Assembly: GCF_013087525.1 (NCBI RefSeq)
Contig: NZ_JABFCS010000001.1
Coordinates: forward strand, 3,162,001-3,226,000
Direction of reading: 5' to 3'
Length of the DNA: 64,000 nt
DNA from: Ramlibacter montanisoli
GTDB lineage: Bacteria > Pseudomonadota > Gammaproteobacteria > Burkholderiales > Burkholderiaceae_C
Made by a program: the position numbers and the translations under genes. Shown piece by piece: positions 39,475 to 49,024 of the stretch. The notes under the pieces are model-generated. The model was not told the DNA's origin. It was given only the letters and a program-made list of their open reading frames with translations, and searched no databases. The number at the start of each line of letters is the position of its first letter. Position 1 is the stretch's first letter.

Positions 39475-41100
39475 TCACATCCGGAACACGCCGAACTTCG
39501 GCTCGCCGATCGGCGCGTTCATGGTGGCCGACAGGCCCAGCGCGAGCACGCGGCGGGTGTCGGCCGGGTCGATCACGCCATCGTCCCACAGGCGCGCGCT
39601 CGAGTAGTAGGGATGCGACTGGCGGCCGAACTGGTCGAGGATCGGCTGGCGGAAGGCCGCTTCCTCCTCGGCGCTCCACTGGCCGCCGCGCGACTCGATG
39701 CCGTCGCGCTTGACCGTCGCCAGCACGCTGGCCGCCTGCTCCGCGCCCATCACGCAGGTGCGCGCGCTCGGCCAGGTCCAGAGGAAGCGCGGCGAATAGG
39801 CGCGGCCGCACATGCCGTAGTTGCCGGCGCCGTAGCTGCCGCCGATGATGATGGTGAACTTGGGCACGCTGGCCGTCGCCACCGCCGTCACCATCTTGGC
39901 GCCGTGGCGCGCGATGCCCTCGCTCTCGTACTTGCGGCCGACCATGAAGCCGGTGATGTTCTGCAGGAACACCAGCGGCACCTTGCGCTGGCAGCACAGC
40001 TCGATGAAGTGGGCGCCCTTCTGCGCCGACTCCGAGAACAGGATGCCGTTGTTGGCGATGATGCCCACCGGCATGCCTTCCACGTGCGCGAAGCCGCACA
40101 CCAGGGTGGTGCCGTAGCGCGCCTTGAACTCGTGGAACTCCGAGCCGTCGATGATGCGGGCGATGATCTCGCGCACGTCGAAGGGCTTGCGGTTGTCGGT
40201 GGGGATCACGCCGTAGAGCTCGCGGCCCTCGTACTTCGGCGGCTGCGGCTTGCGCAGCTGCACCGGCGGCTGCTTGGCGCGGTTGAGCGTGGCCAGCACC
40301 TGGCGCGCCAGCGCCAGCGCGTGCTCGTCGTTCATCGCCAGGTGGTCGGCCACGCCGGACAGGCGCGTGTGCACGTCGCCGCCGCCCAGGTCCTCCGCGC
40401 TCACCACCTCGCCGGTGGCGGCCTTCACCAGCGGCGGGCCGCCCAGGAAGATGGTGCCCTGCTCCTTGACGATGATGGTCTCGTCGCTCATCGCCGGCGG
40501 CACGTAGGCGCCGCCGGCCGTGCAGGACCCCATCACCACCGCGACCTGGGCGATGCCCTGCGCCGACAGGTTGGCCTGGTTGTAGAAGATGCGGCCGAAG
40601 TGCTCGCGGTCGGGGAAGACTTCGTCCTGGTTCGGCAGGTTCGCGCCGCCCGAGTCCACCAGGTAGATGCAGGGCAGCCGATTCTGCGCGGCGATCTCCT
40701 GCGCCCGCAGGTGCTTCTTCACCGTCATCGGGTAGTAGGTGCCGCCCTTCACGGTGGCGTCGTTGCACACGATCATGCAGTCCACGCCGCTCACGCGGCC
40801 GATGCCCGCGATGATCCCGGCGCAGGGGGCGGCCATCACGCCGTCCTTCTCCAGGTACATCCCGTGCCCGGCCAGCGGCCCGATCTCCAGGAAGGGCGTG
40901 CCGGGGTCCAGCAGCATCTGCACGCGCTCGCGCGGCGGCAGCTTGCCGCGCGCCTCGTGCTTCCTGCGCGCCACCTCGCCGCCGCCGGCCGCGTGCAGCG
41001 CCACCTGCGCATTCAGGTCGTCGACCAGGGCCTGCATGGCGGCCGCGTTGGCCTGGAAGTCGGCGGAACGGGGATTGAGTTGGCTCTCGATGACGGGCAC
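39475..41100 (-). CDS. Acyl-CoA carboxylase carboxyltransferase (beta) subunit
   Basis: 541 residues. The carboxyltransferase signatures are [82 protein letters not shown] and [19 protein letters not shown], all characteristic of methylcrotonyl-/geranyl-CoA carboxylases. One residue (a second proline in YVPPAMSD) differs from relatives I recall. First gene of the operon beta-dehydrogenase-hydratase-DUF4126-alpha. It transfers the carboxyl group from biotin to the acyl-CoA. Divergent from the AraC-type regulator. Confidence 0.95.
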   Translation of the reverse strand: MPVIESQLNPRSADFQANAAAMQALVDDLNAQVALHAAGGGEVARRKHEARGKLPPRERVQMLLDPGTPFLEIGPLAGHGMYLEKDGVMAAPCAGIIAGIGRVSGVDCMIVCNDATVKGGTYYPMTVKKHLRAQEIAAQNRLPCIYLVDSGGANLPNQDEVFPDREHFGRIFYNQANLSAQGIAQVAVVMGSCTAGGAYVPPAMSDETIIVKEQGTIFLGGPPLVKAATGEVVSAEDLGGGDVHTRLSGVADHLAMNDEHALALARQVLATLNRAKQPPVQLRKPQPPKYEGRELYGVIPTDNRKPFDVREIIARIIDGSEFHEFKARYGTTLVCGFAHVEGMPVGIIANNGILFSESAQKGAHFIELCCQRKVPLVFLQNITGFMVGRKYESEGIARHGAKMVTAVATASVPKFTIIIGGSYGAGNYGMCGRAYSPRFLWTWPSARTCVMGAEQAASVLATVKRDGIESRGGQWSAEEEAAFRQPILDQFGRQSHPYYSSARLWDDGVIDPADTRRVLALGLSATMNAPIGEPKFGVFRM

Positions 41101-41199
41101 TGCGGCAGTCTCCTGGTGTTGGCCGGAGCTTAAGCCACTGCTGCCGTTCCGCTACTGCCCGGTGGGTTGCAAATCCTGCCAGCGCGCTAGACTTGCGCC

Positions 41200-42231
41200 A
41201 TGCCCACCGCCGCCCGCCAGCGCACCCACACCGCCGCCACGCCGATGGCGTTCGCACGAGCCATAGCGGCAGCCTACCGGCGGCATGGGGCGAGCCCCGA
41301 CGCGGCCCTGCAGATGGCACAGATCACGCCAGCCCAGCTGCAAAAGGCGGACGGGCGGATGACCGCGCGCCAGATGGAGATCCTCTCCGGCGCGGCCATG
41401 CAGGAACTGGACGACGAAGGGCTGGGCGCCTTCGGCCGACGCCTGCCCTGGGGCAGCTACGGCATGCTGGCGCGCGCCTCGCTGACCGCGCCCAACCTGG
41501 GCGTCGCGCTGGGCCGCTGGTGCCGCCACCACGGGCTGCTCACGGACGACATCCGCCTGGCGCTGGCGGTGAACGGCAGCGCCGCGGAGATCACGCTGGA
41601 AGAAAGGCAACGGCTGCCGGCGGAGGTGCGCGAGCTGGGCATCGCCTTCATCCTGCGCAACATCCACGGCCTGGCCTGCTGGTACATCGATTCGCGCATC
41701 CCGCTGCAGGGCGCCTTCTTCCCCTTCCCGCAGCCGGCGCACGCCGATGCGTATGCGCACATGTTCCCGGCCCCGCTCGCCTTCGACGCCCCGCTCGCGG
41801 GCGTGCGCTTCGACGCCCAGTACCTGCGCCTGCCGCTGCGGCGCGACGAGAAGGCGCTGGCGCAGATGCTGCAGCGCGCGCTTTCGATCACGGTGCTGCA
41901 GTACCGGCGCGACCGGCTGCTGGTGCCGCAAGTGCGGCAGGCGCTGGCGGCCCATCCGGAACGCAGCCACAGCGCCGAGGCGCTGGCCCAGCTGCTGCAC
42001 GTGTCGGCGCGCACGCTGCACCGCCAGCTCAAGGAGGAAGGCGCGAGCCTGCAGCAGCTCAAGGACGAAGTGCGCCTGGAGCGCGCGAAGGACCTGCTGT
42101 ATCGCAGCAGCCGGCCGGTCAAGCAGGTCGCCGCAGCGGTGGGCTTCCGCAACGAGAAGAGCTTCGCGCGCGCCTTCCGTGCCTGGGCTGGCGTCAGCCC
42201 CGGCGAGTTCCGCGCCCGCTCCGCCGCGTAG
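41200..42231 (+). CDS. AraC-family transcriptional regulator with AraC-binding-like N-terminal domain
   Basis: 343 residues. The C-terminal HTH_18 domain has SAEALAQLLHVSARTLHRQLKEEGASLQQLKDEVRLERAKDLL and VKQVAAAVGFRNEKSFARAFRAWAGVSPGEFR, both helix-turn-helix units intact. The N-terminal about 200 residues match the OruR/ArgR-type ligand-binding domain found with lipid and amino-acid catabolism genes. It is divergent from the carboxylase operon with about 100 bases between, so it most likely controls it. Ligand unknown. Confidence 0.9.
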   Translation: MPTAARQRTHTAATPMAFARAIAAAYRRHGASPDAALQMAQITPAQLQKADGRMTARQMEILSGAAMQELDDEGLGAFGRRLPWGSYGMLARASLTAPNLGVALGRWCRHHGLLTDDIRLALAVNGSAAEITLEERQRLPAEVRELGIAFILRNIHGLACWYIDSRIPLQGAFFPFPQPAHADAYAHMFPAPLAFDAPLAGVRFDAQYLRLPLRRDEKALAQMLQRALSITVLQYRRDRLLVPQVRQALAAHPERSHSAEALAQLLHVSARTLHRQLKEEGASLQQLKDEVRLERAKDLLYRSSRPVKQVAAAVGFRNEKSFARAFRAWAGVSPGEFRARSAA

Positions 42232-42328
42232 CCGGTAGGCCGCCGACTACATGAAGCGCCGACGCCGCTTGCTCGTGTCGCACGGCAGGGCGCGCTAGCG
42301 TGGTGGCTTCTCACGAACGGACCACACC

Positions 42329-42766
42329 ATGCCCCAGCAAGACGCCTGCACCCTGCTCGACGAAGACCACAAGAAGGTCGAGCAACTCTTCAAGGAATAC
42401 CAATCGGCCGACACCGCGCGCAAGCAGCAGCTGGCCCAGACGATCGCCCAGGAACTGAGCGTCCACATGCAGATCGAGGACGAGATCTTCTACCCGGCCT
42501 TCCTGGACGCCACCGGCGACGACGACATGATCGAGGAAGCCGAGGACGAGCACGACGAGGCCCGCGAGCTGATCGCCAGGCTCGAAGGCGGCAAGGCCGA
42601 CGACGAAGTGATGAAGGATCTGCAGAAGGCCATCGAGCACCACGTCGGCGAGGAGCGCCGCGAGATGTTCCCCAAGGCGCGCGAGACTTCCGGCCTGGAC
42701 CTGGTGAAACTCGCGCAGGAGCTGGAAGCGCGCAAGACCGAGCTGATGTCCGACCACCCGGCATGA
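42329..42766 (+). CDS. Hemerythrin HHE domain protein
   Basis: 145 residues forming the four-helix HHE fold. Metal ligands are seen in LLDEDHKKVEQLF, SVHMQIEDEIFYPAF, AEDEHDEARELI and IEHHVGEERREMFPKA, giving the His-His-Glu pattern of a di-iron site. Such proteins bind oxygen, nitric oxide or act in iron repair. Its convergent neighbour is the anaerobic ribonucleotide reductase activase, a fitting context for oxygen sensing or scavenging, but no operon link exists. Confidence 0.92.
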   Translation: MPQQDACTLLDEDHKKVEQLFKEYQSADTARKQQLAQTIAQELSVHMQIEDEIFYPAFLDATGDDDMIEEAEDEHDEARELIARLEGGKADDEVMKDLQKAIEHHVGEERREMFPKARETSGLDLVKLAQELEARKTELMSDHPA

Positions 42767-42799
42767 AGCTGGCGACGGCGCCGTGGGCGCAGGGCCGCG

Positions 42800-43504
42800 T
42801 CAGGCCGCGCGCAGCTCGAAGCGTTCGAAGCGCGCGCTGAACGCGGCGATCTCCTGCGCCCCCGGCGGTGCCGCAGGTGAGGGGCCACGGCACTGCTGCA
42901 ACGCCCAGTGGCGGACACCCAGGCTGGCCAGCTGCTCCGACAGCGCGTGCAGCTCGCCGACGGCGAACAGCTCCTCGCCCCAGGTCGTGCGGCACTCGAA
43001 AGCCACGCCGCTGTCGATCAGGTGGCACAGCGAGGCCTTCACGCGCGGCGAGCAGCCGCGCGTGCCGGTGATCTCGTCGATGCGTTCCCAGGGGCCCTTG
43101 ATGTCCAGCCCCACCCAGTCCAGCCGCGGCAGCAGCTGCGCCAGGCGCTCGGGATACATGCCGCCGGTGTGCAGGCCGGTCTCGAAGCCCATGCTCCGCA
43201 CTTCGTCGAGCGCGTCACACAGGCCCGCCTGCAGCGTGGGCTCCCCGCCGGAGAAGACGACGCCATCGAGCAGGCCGCGCCGCGCCCGCAGGAAATCGCG
43301 CACCTCGGCCCAGGGATGCCGGCCCTCGTGGGTGGCATCCAGCAGCTCGGGGTTGTGGCAATAACTGCAGCGCCACGGGCAGCCCTGCAGGTACACCACG
43401 GCCGCCAGCCGGCCGGGGAAGTCGATGCTGGTCCAGCGGGTCAGCCCGCCGATCCGCAGCCGGTCAGCTGCGCTCGGCAAAGAACTGGCGCTCGCGGTGT
43501 TCAC
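42800..43504 (-). CDS. nrdG: Anaerobic ribonucleoside-triphosphate reductase activating protein
   Basis: 234 residues of the radical-SAM family. The cluster motif CPWRCSYC (CxxxCxxC) follows GLTRWTSIDFPGRLAAVVYLQG; VVFSGGEPTLQ is the SAM-binding GGE motif. It generates the glycyl radical on the reductase. The GTG at 43504 overlaps the preceding small gene by 41 bases; a TTG nearer that gene stop is possible, so the start is uncertain. Third gene of the nrdD operon. Confidence 0.94.
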   Translation of the reverse strand: MNTASASSLPSAADRLRIGGLTRWTSIDFPGRLAAVVYLQGCPWRCSYCHNPELLDATHEGRHPWAEVRDFLRARRGLLDGVVFSGGEPTLQAGLCDALDEVRSMGFETGLHTGGMYPERLAQLLPRLDWVGLDIKGPWERIDEITGTRGCSPRVKASLCHLIDSGVAFECRTTWGEELFAVGELHALSEQLASLGVRHWALQQCRGPSPAAPPGAQEIAAFSARFERFELRAA

Positions 43505-43667
43505 CCTTCTTGCCGGTGTTGAAGCTCGCGACCGGGCGGTGGTAGCCCATCACGCGCGTCCACACCTCGCAGGGCTGGCGCTCTTCGTCCGAAAGCTCCA
43601 CGCATTCAGGTGCGAGCTCGACGAGGTCGGCGAAGTCGGAGTCGTTGGCAGGGGCGGGAACGTTCAT
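43464..43667 (-). CDS. Small glycyl-radical subunit of class III ribonucleotide reductase
   Basis: 67 residues. CEVWTRVMGYHRPVASFNTG contains RVxGY, the glycyl-radical motif that normally ends NrdD, and continues with GKKGEHRERQFF. The large nrdD gene stops 21 bases upstream after its zinc-cysteine motif, and this gene has its own GAGGAG site and ATG. The frame between the two is closed by a real stop, with no sign of an indel. So the radical glycine appears to be on a separate peptide that associates with the large chain. From memory, similar small proteins occur in related genomes. Confidence 0.85.
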   Translation of the reverse strand: MNVPAPANDSDFADLVELAPECVELSDEERQPCEVWTRVMGYHRPVASFNTGKKGEHRERQFFAERS

Positions 43668-43688
43668 GTCTTCTCCTCGGGTCGTTGT

Positions 43689-45715
43689 TCAGGCAATGGC
43701 GGCCAGGCCGGCGCGCTTGCGCGCGAGCCGCTCCTCGTCGCACTTGGGGCAGAAGGCGTGCTCGCCATCCAGGTAGCCGTGCGTGGGGCAGATCGAGAAG
43801 GTCGGCGTGACCGTGATGTAGGGCAGCCGGAAGCGCGTCAGGGCGCGCTGCACCAGCGCCCGGCAGGCTTCGGCACTGGACAGGCGCTCGCCCATGTACA
43901 GGTGCAGCACGGTGCCCCCGGTGTACTTGGACTGCAGCTGCTCCTGCCGCATCATGGCCTCGAAGGGATCGTCGGTGAAGCCCACCGGCAGCTGCGAGGA
44001 GTTCGTGTAGTAAGGCTGCGTGTCGCTGCCGGCCTGCAGGATGTCGGGCCAGCGCTTGCGGTCCTCGCGCGCGAAGCGGTAGGTGGTGCCTTCGGCCGGC
44101 GTGGCTTCCAGGTTGTACAGGTGGCCGGTCTCCTCCTGGAAGGCGACGATCTGCTCGCGCACGTGGTCGAGCAGGCGCAGCGCGAAGGTCTCGCCCCATT
44201 CGCTGGTGATGTCGTGCTCGCCGCCGCTGAAGTTGCGCACCATCTCGTTGATGCCGTTGACGCCCAGCGTGGAGAAGTGATTGCGCAGCGTGCCCAGGTA
44301 GCGCTTGGTGTAGGGGAACAGGCCCTGGTCCATCAGGCGCTGGATCAGCTTGCGCTTGGTCTCCAGGCTTTCCTTGCCCAGCACCAGCAGGCGGTCGAGC
44401 GCGCGCAGCAGGCCGGCTTCGTCGCCGCGGTGCAGGTAGCCCAGGCGCGCGCAGTTGACCGTCACCACGCCGAGGCTGCCGGTCTCCGCTCCGCGCTGCC
44501 GAACAGGCCGTTGCCGCGCTTGAGCAGCTCGCGCACATCCAGCTGCAGGCGGCAGCACATGGAGCGCACCATGTTCGGCTCCAGCTCGGAGTTGATGAAG
44601 TTCTGGAAGTACGGCAGGCCGTACTTGGCCGTCATCTCGAACAGGCGCATCGCGTTCTCCGACTCCCAGGGGAAGTCGGGCGTGATGTTGTAGGTGGGGA
44701 TGGGGAAGGTGAAGACGCGGCCCTTGGCGTCGCCCTCGGTCATCACCTCGATGAAGGCCCGGTTGATCATGTCCATCTCGCGGGACAGGTCGCCGTAGCA
44801 GAAGGGCATCTCCTCGCCGGCGATCACCGGCACCTGCTCCTTCAGGTCGTCGGGGCAGGTCCAGTCGAAGGTGAGGTTGGTGAAGGGCGTCTGCGTGCCC
44901 CAGCGCGAAGGCACGTTCAGGTTGTGCACCAGTTCCTGGATGCACTGGCGCACCTGCGCATAGGTCATCGCATCCTTGCGGATGAAGGGCGCCATGTAGG
45001 TGTCGAAGGAGGAGAAGGCCTGTGCGCCCGCCCACTCGTTCTGCAGCGTGCCCAGGAAGTTCACCACCTGGCCGACGGCCGAGGACATGTGCTTCGCCGG
45101 GGCCGCCTCCACCTTGCCCGGCACGCCGTTGAGGCCCTCGTGCAGCAGCGTGCGCAGCGACCAGCCGGCGCAGTACCCGGAGAGCATGTCCAGGTCGTGG
45201 ATGTGCAGGTCGCCGCTGCGGTGCGCCTCGCCGATCTCCGGCGTGTACACGTGCGACAGCCAGTAGTTGGCCGTGACCTTGCCGGCCACGTTGAGGATCA
45301 GGCCGCCGAGCGAGTAGCCCTGGTTGGCGTTGGCGTTGACGCGCCAGTCCGAGCGCGAGAGGTATTCGCCCATCGACGCCTCGACGTCCACCACGGTCTG
45401 GCGGCCGCGCCGCAGGGCCGCGTGCTTCTCGCGATAGACGATGTAGGCGCGGGCGGTCTTGAGGTGGTTGGCCGCGATCAGAGTCTGCTCCACCACGTCC
45501 TGGATCTGCTCGATGTGCGGTGCCTGCCCGTTGAAGCGGAACATCAGGACCTTGCGCACCTGGGCCGAGAGCAGCGCGCCCTCGTCACCGTCGAATTCAC
45601 CGGTGGCGGCACCGGCGCGCTGCAGCGCGTTCTCGATCTTCCTCGCATCGAACGGGGCGCGCTCGCCGTTGCGCTTGATCACCTCGCGCGGGGCGAGTTG
45701 CATGGGGGTGTTCAT
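43689..45715 (-). CDS. nrdD: Anaerobic ribonucleoside-triphosphate reductase large chain, frameshifted
   Basis: About 675 residues. An N-terminal ATP-cone (REVIKRNGERAPFDARKIENAL, residues about 8-95) precedes the catalytic barrel: LHIHDLDMLSGYCAGWSLR, FFSSFDTYMAP-like QAFSSFDTYMAPFIR, RWGTQTPFTNLTFDW and INEMVRNFSGGEHDI. The C-terminus has CPTHGYLDGEHAFCPKC, the zinc site, but ends before any glycyl-radical motif. A missing G near 44492-44496 splits it; one base restores 2028 bases. It reduces ribonucleoside triphosphates without oxygen. Paired NrdR boxes lie upstream. Confidence 0.93.
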
Positions 45716-45737
45716 GGGTCCCTCCTTCTTGTCCAAC

Positions 45738-45784
45738 ACACTACATATAGGGCCCGGAGTATGTTTGGACCCCATATGTAGTGT
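45738..45784 (-). promoter_or_regulatory. Paired NrdR boxes upstream of nrdD
   Basis: ACACTACATATAGGGC (45738-45753) and ACCCCATATGTAGTGT (45769-45784) each match the NrdR consensus acaCwAtATaTwGtgt at 13 of 16 positions. Their starts are 31 bases apart, three helical turns, as in known NrdR sites. They lie 22-69 bases upstream of the nrdD ATG, where a repressor would block the promoter. Confidence 0.85.
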
Positions 45785-45855
45785 TTGACGCCGGTCAAGG
45801 TTCCGCCGCCGCGCAGCCGGATGCGGGTTTCCACCTGCAACCAAGGTCCTACGGC

Positions 45856-47121
45856 GTGGTCGCTACACTCGAAGGCGCATTCCACCCCCGTGCCTTCTTG
45901 AAACTCTTCTACGGCTGGCGCATTTCCTTCGCGGGCGCCGCGCTCCAGTTCCTCCACTCCGCGCTGCTGGTGCAGGCTTTCGGGGCCTACGTGGCCATGC
46001 TTTCGGAGGAGAAGGGCTGGAGCAAGACGGCGCTGTCCGGCGCCGCGGCGCTGCAGTCGATCGAGGGCGCGCTGCTCGGCCCCGTGCTCGGCTGGCTGGT
46101 GGACCGCTTCGGCCCGCGCGCCATGGTGCAGGTCGGCGTGGTGCTGCTGGCCCTCGGCTACTTCGCGCTGAGCGCGGTCGGATCGCTCGGCGACTTCTAC
46201 GGTGCGGTGCTGGTCATCGCGGTCGGCGCCAGCCTGTGCGGCTACTTCCCCTTCTCGGTGGCGCTGGTGCACTGGTTCGAGCGGCGCCGCGCGCGTGCGC
46301 TGTCGCTCATGAGCCTGGGCCTGGCGGCGGGCGGGCTGGCCGTGCCGCTGGTGGGCTGGGTGATGCAGAACCACGGCTGGCAGCGCATGGCGCTGTACTC
46401 CGGCGCCGTGCTGCTGGTGCTCGGCCTGCCGCTGGCGCGCATCATCCGGCGCAATCCGGCGGAGATCGGAGAGACCATGGACGGCCTGCCGCCCGCGCCG
46501 CCGCCCGAACCCACGTTGGGCGGCACCCTGCCGGCACCGGCGCGCTCCTTCACCGCCGGCGAGGCGCTGCGCACGCGCGCCTTCTGGCTGCTCGGGCTGG
46601 GCCACGGCTTCGCGCTGCTGGTGGTCACCGCCGTCAACGTGCACGCGATCTCGCACATGAAGGAAGGCCTGGGCTACACGCTGCCGCAGGCCTCGCTGGT
46701 CATCATGCTGATGACCATGGCGCAGGCATGCGGCGTGCTGCTGGGCGCGGCGATGGGTGACCGCTGGAACAAGCGCCACGTGGCCGCCGGCTGCATGCTG
46801 GCGCACGCGCTCGGCCTGCTGATGCTGACGTGGGCGGTGCACCCGGTGATGCTGGGCGCCTTCGCCGTGCTGCACGGCGTGGCCTGGGGCCTGCGCGGCC
46901 CCTTCATGCAGGCGCTGCGCGCGGACTACTTCGGCCTGCAGGCGATCGGCATGATCCTCGGCCTGTCGGCGATCATCATCTCGCTGGGACAGGTGGCGGG
47001 GCCGCTGATCGCGGGCGCCTTCGCCGACGTGACCGGCAACTACCGTGCGGGCTTCACGCTGCTGGCGCTGGTGGCGGGGTCGGGATCGGTGCTGTTCCTG
47101 CTCGCGCGCAAGCCGCGCTGA
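45856..47121 (+). CDS. MFS transporter
   Basis: About 421 residues with 12 predicted membrane helices. FYGWRISFAGAALQFLHSALLVQAFGAYV, LGWLVDRFGPRAMVQVG (the loop 2-3 motif) and a long central loop rich in proline (LPPAPPPEPTLGG) followed by LRTRAFWLLGLGHGF suggest an oxalate/formate-antiporter or monocarboxylate-type permease. The start is uncertain: the GTG at 45856 has AAGG upstream, a TTG at 45898 gives a shorter N-terminus at the first helix. Divergent from nrdD. Substrate unknown. Confidence 0.87.
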   Translation: MVATLEGAFHPRAFLKLFYGWRISFAGAALQFLHSALLVQAFGAYVAMLSEEKGWSKTALSGAAALQSIEGALLGPVLGWLVDRFGPRAMVQVGVVLLALGYFALSAVGSLGDFYGAVLVIAVGASLCGYFPFSVALVHWFERRRARALSLMSLGLAAGGLAVPLVGWVMQNHGWQRMALYSGAVLLVLGLPLARIIRRNPAEIGETMDGLPPAPPPEPTLGGTLPAPARSFTAGEALRTRAFWLLGLGHGFALLVVTAVNVHAISHMKEGLGYTLPQASLVIMLMTMAQACGVLLGAAMGDRWNKRHVAAGCMLAHALGLLMLTWAVHPVMLGAFAVLHGVAWGLRGPFMQALRADYFGLQAIGMILGLSAIIISLGQVAGPLIAGAFADVTGNYRAGFTLLALVAGSGSVLFLLARKPR

Positions 47122-47125
47122 GCGT

Positions 47126-47701
47126 TCAGCGGCGGCAGCGCAGCGGCTTGTCGCGCGCCACCGGCGTGAGCTCGCGCTCCACGCACAGCAGCGTGAGCGG
47201 GGACGGCGTCACGCGCCGGTCCGCATCCACCACCGCCTGCACGCGCCGCGCGCCGTTTTCGGCCGTCACCCAGTAACGCTGCGGCGCGCCGGTGAGGTCG
47301 GGATTGGGTTGCGAGAGCGTGACCTGTCCGCTGGCCTCGGGCCCGAGCCAGGACTTCACGCCCGCATCGGCGATCACGAAACGCGTGATGCGTGCCTCCT
47401 CGGCGATGCGCTCGTCCTCCTGCCGTTCCCAGGTCATGCCGCTGGCGAACAGCAGGATCACCATGGGCACCACGATCAGCAGGATCTTGTGCTGGCGCCA
47501 GGGGTCGTGCCGCCGTTCGCGCGACACCATGATCGCCTCGGCGAACATCAGCGTCATGAAGCAGGCGGGCACCGCGCCGACGGACCACCAGAGCAGGGCG
47601 CCGGTGGGCTCCGCAGGCGCGACCGGCTGCGCCAGCAAGGCGTAGCCGATCAGCAGCCACAGCGGCAGCAGCCCGAGGCCGCCGTACAGGAGGAAGCCCA
47701 T
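47126..47701 (-). CDS. Hypothetical membrane protein
   Basis: 191 residues. Three membrane segments in the first 100 residues (LLYGGLGLLPLWLLIGYALLA, LLWWSVGAVPACFMTLMFAEA, ILLIVVPMVILLFASG) are followed by a soluble extracytoplasmic domain of about 90 residues containing PQRYWVTAENGARRVQAVVD and two cysteines (TLLCVERE, RCRR). No family recognised. Convergent with the MFS gene, 4 bases between stops. Confidence 0.75.
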   Translation of the reverse strand: MGFLLYGGLGLLPLWLLIGYALLAQPVAPAEPTGALLWWSVGAVPACFMTLMFAEAIMVSRERRHDPWRQHKILLIVVPMVILLFASGMTWERQEDERIAEEARITRFVIADAGVKSWLGPEASGQVTLSQPNPDLTGAPQRYWVTAENGARRVQAVVDADRRVTPSPLTLLCVERELTPVARDKPLRCRR

Positions 47702-47862
47702 CCACGCAGTGTAGCCACGCCGGCGGGGGTCCGCACGGGGAAACCCCTGCCCCGGCGTGCCAGCCGCGCGCGACCTTCCCGACGCCGTGTCGCTCGCAGG
47801 TCCTACACCGCGCCGGCGCTGGCTGCCGAATAGTTGGGCTGACAGTCACTGGAGCCCAAGAC

Positions 47863-48342
47863 ATGAACACCTCGAAGAAGACTCTCCTTGCCGCCCTGCT
47901 GGCCACCATGGCGCTTTCCCCCGCGTTCGCGGACAAGGGCGGCCACGGCAAGGGGGCGGCAAGCACGACCGCGTGGAGCACGTCAGCGCCACAACGACCG
48001 CCACGACGGCGACCGGCTTGAGCGCCATGGCCGCGACGGCCGGTTCGACCGCGACGACCGCGTCGTGATCCTGGACCGCCACCACGACCGCAGCTGCCCG
48101 CCCGGACTGGCGAAGAAGCACAACGGCTGCCTGCCCCCGGACAGGCGAAGAAGGCCAACCGCGTGATCATCGGCCAGGCGCTGCCGCCGGGCGCCGTGTT
48201 CACCGTGCCGCGCCGCACCCTGTCGACGCTGCCGCCGCCGCCCGTGGGCTACCGCTACGCCGTGGTGAACAACCAGGTGGTGCTGGTCGGCAACAACAGC
48301 AACATCGTGGTCGACATCATCCTGCGCAGCCTCCTGGGCTGA
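47863..48342 (+). CDS. RcnB-family periplasmic protein, three frameshifts
   Basis: Begins with signal peptide MNTSKKTLLAALLATMALSPAFADKGG, then a His/Asp/Arg-rich stretch (RHGRDGRFDRDDRVV) and a C-terminal segment VGYRYAVVNNQVVLVGNNSNIVVDII that matches RcnB-type proteins. Single bases appear to be missing at about 47952-47957, 47987-47991 and 48139-48141; adding three gives 483 bases and 160 residues. RcnB in E. coli affects nickel and cobalt homeostasis in the periplasm. Notably it lies just upstream of a cobalt-type nitrile hydratase. Confidence 0.75.
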
Positions 48343-48412
48343 GGACGCTCCGGCAGTGGCGCCGCGCTGAAGGGCCTTGAATCCCCGTGGGCGCAGCGGC
48401 ACACTGCCGCGG

Positions 48413-49024
48413 ATGGCCCAGGATCACGATCACGACCACCCACACAGCGAGCTGGACCCCACCGAGCTGCGCGTGCGGGCGCTGCAGAGCGTGCTCACGC
48501 AGAAGGGCTACATCGACCCGGCCGCGCTCGACGAGATCATCGACACCTACCAGACGCGCATCGGCCCGCGCAACGGCGCGCAGGTGGTGGCCAGGGCGTG
48601 GAGCGACCCGGCCTTCTTCGACTGGCTGGTGCGCGACGCCTCCGCGGCCATCGCTTCGCTGGGATACACCGGCCGGCAGGGAGAGCACATGGTGGCGCTG
48701 GCCAACACCGACGCCGTGCACAACATGGTGGTCTGCACGCTGTGCAGCTGCTATCCCTGGCCGGTGCTGGGCCTGCCGCCGGTCTGGTACAAGAGCGCGC
48801 CCTACCGCTCGCGCGCGGTGCGCGACCCGCGCGGCGTGCTCGCCGATTTCGGCGTCACGCTGCCGCCCGGCCAGGAGATCCGCGTCTGGGACTCCACCGC
48901 CGAGGTGCGCTACCTGGTGATCCCGCAGCGCCCACCGGGCAGCGAGGGCCTGGACGAAGCGCAGCTGGCCGCCCTGGTGACGCGCGATTCCATGATCGGC
49001 ACCGGCCTGCCGAAGTCGCCATGA
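48413..49024 (+). CDS. Nitrile hydratase alpha subunit, cobalt type
   Basis: 203 residues. [22 protein letters not shown] is the metal-binding claw; CTLCSC is the cobalt-type sequence (iron enzymes have CSLCSC). [20 protein letters not shown] and [19 protein letters not shown] match the family. The His-rich start ([11 protein letters not shown]) may help in metal acquisition. The enzyme hydrates nitriles to amides in the cytoplasm; a thiocyanate hydrolase is a less likely alternative. Its stop overlaps the beta-subunit ATG (ATGA). Confidence 0.94.
   Translation: MAQDHDHDHPHSELDPTELRVRALQSVLTQKGYIDPAALDEIIDTYQTRIGPRNGAQVVARAWSDPAFFDWLVRDASAAIASLGYTGRQGEHMVALANTDAVHNMVVCTLCSCYPWPVLGLPPVWYKSAPYRSRAVRDPRGVLADFGVTLPPGQEIRVWDSTAEVRYLVIPQRPPGSEGLDEAQLAALVTRDSMIGTGLPKSP

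Noticed and set aside
47863-48342. Calling the RcnB-like gene a pseudogene
   Set aside because: Three single-base gaps restore a full-length, well-conserved protein, matching the error pattern elsewhere in the window.
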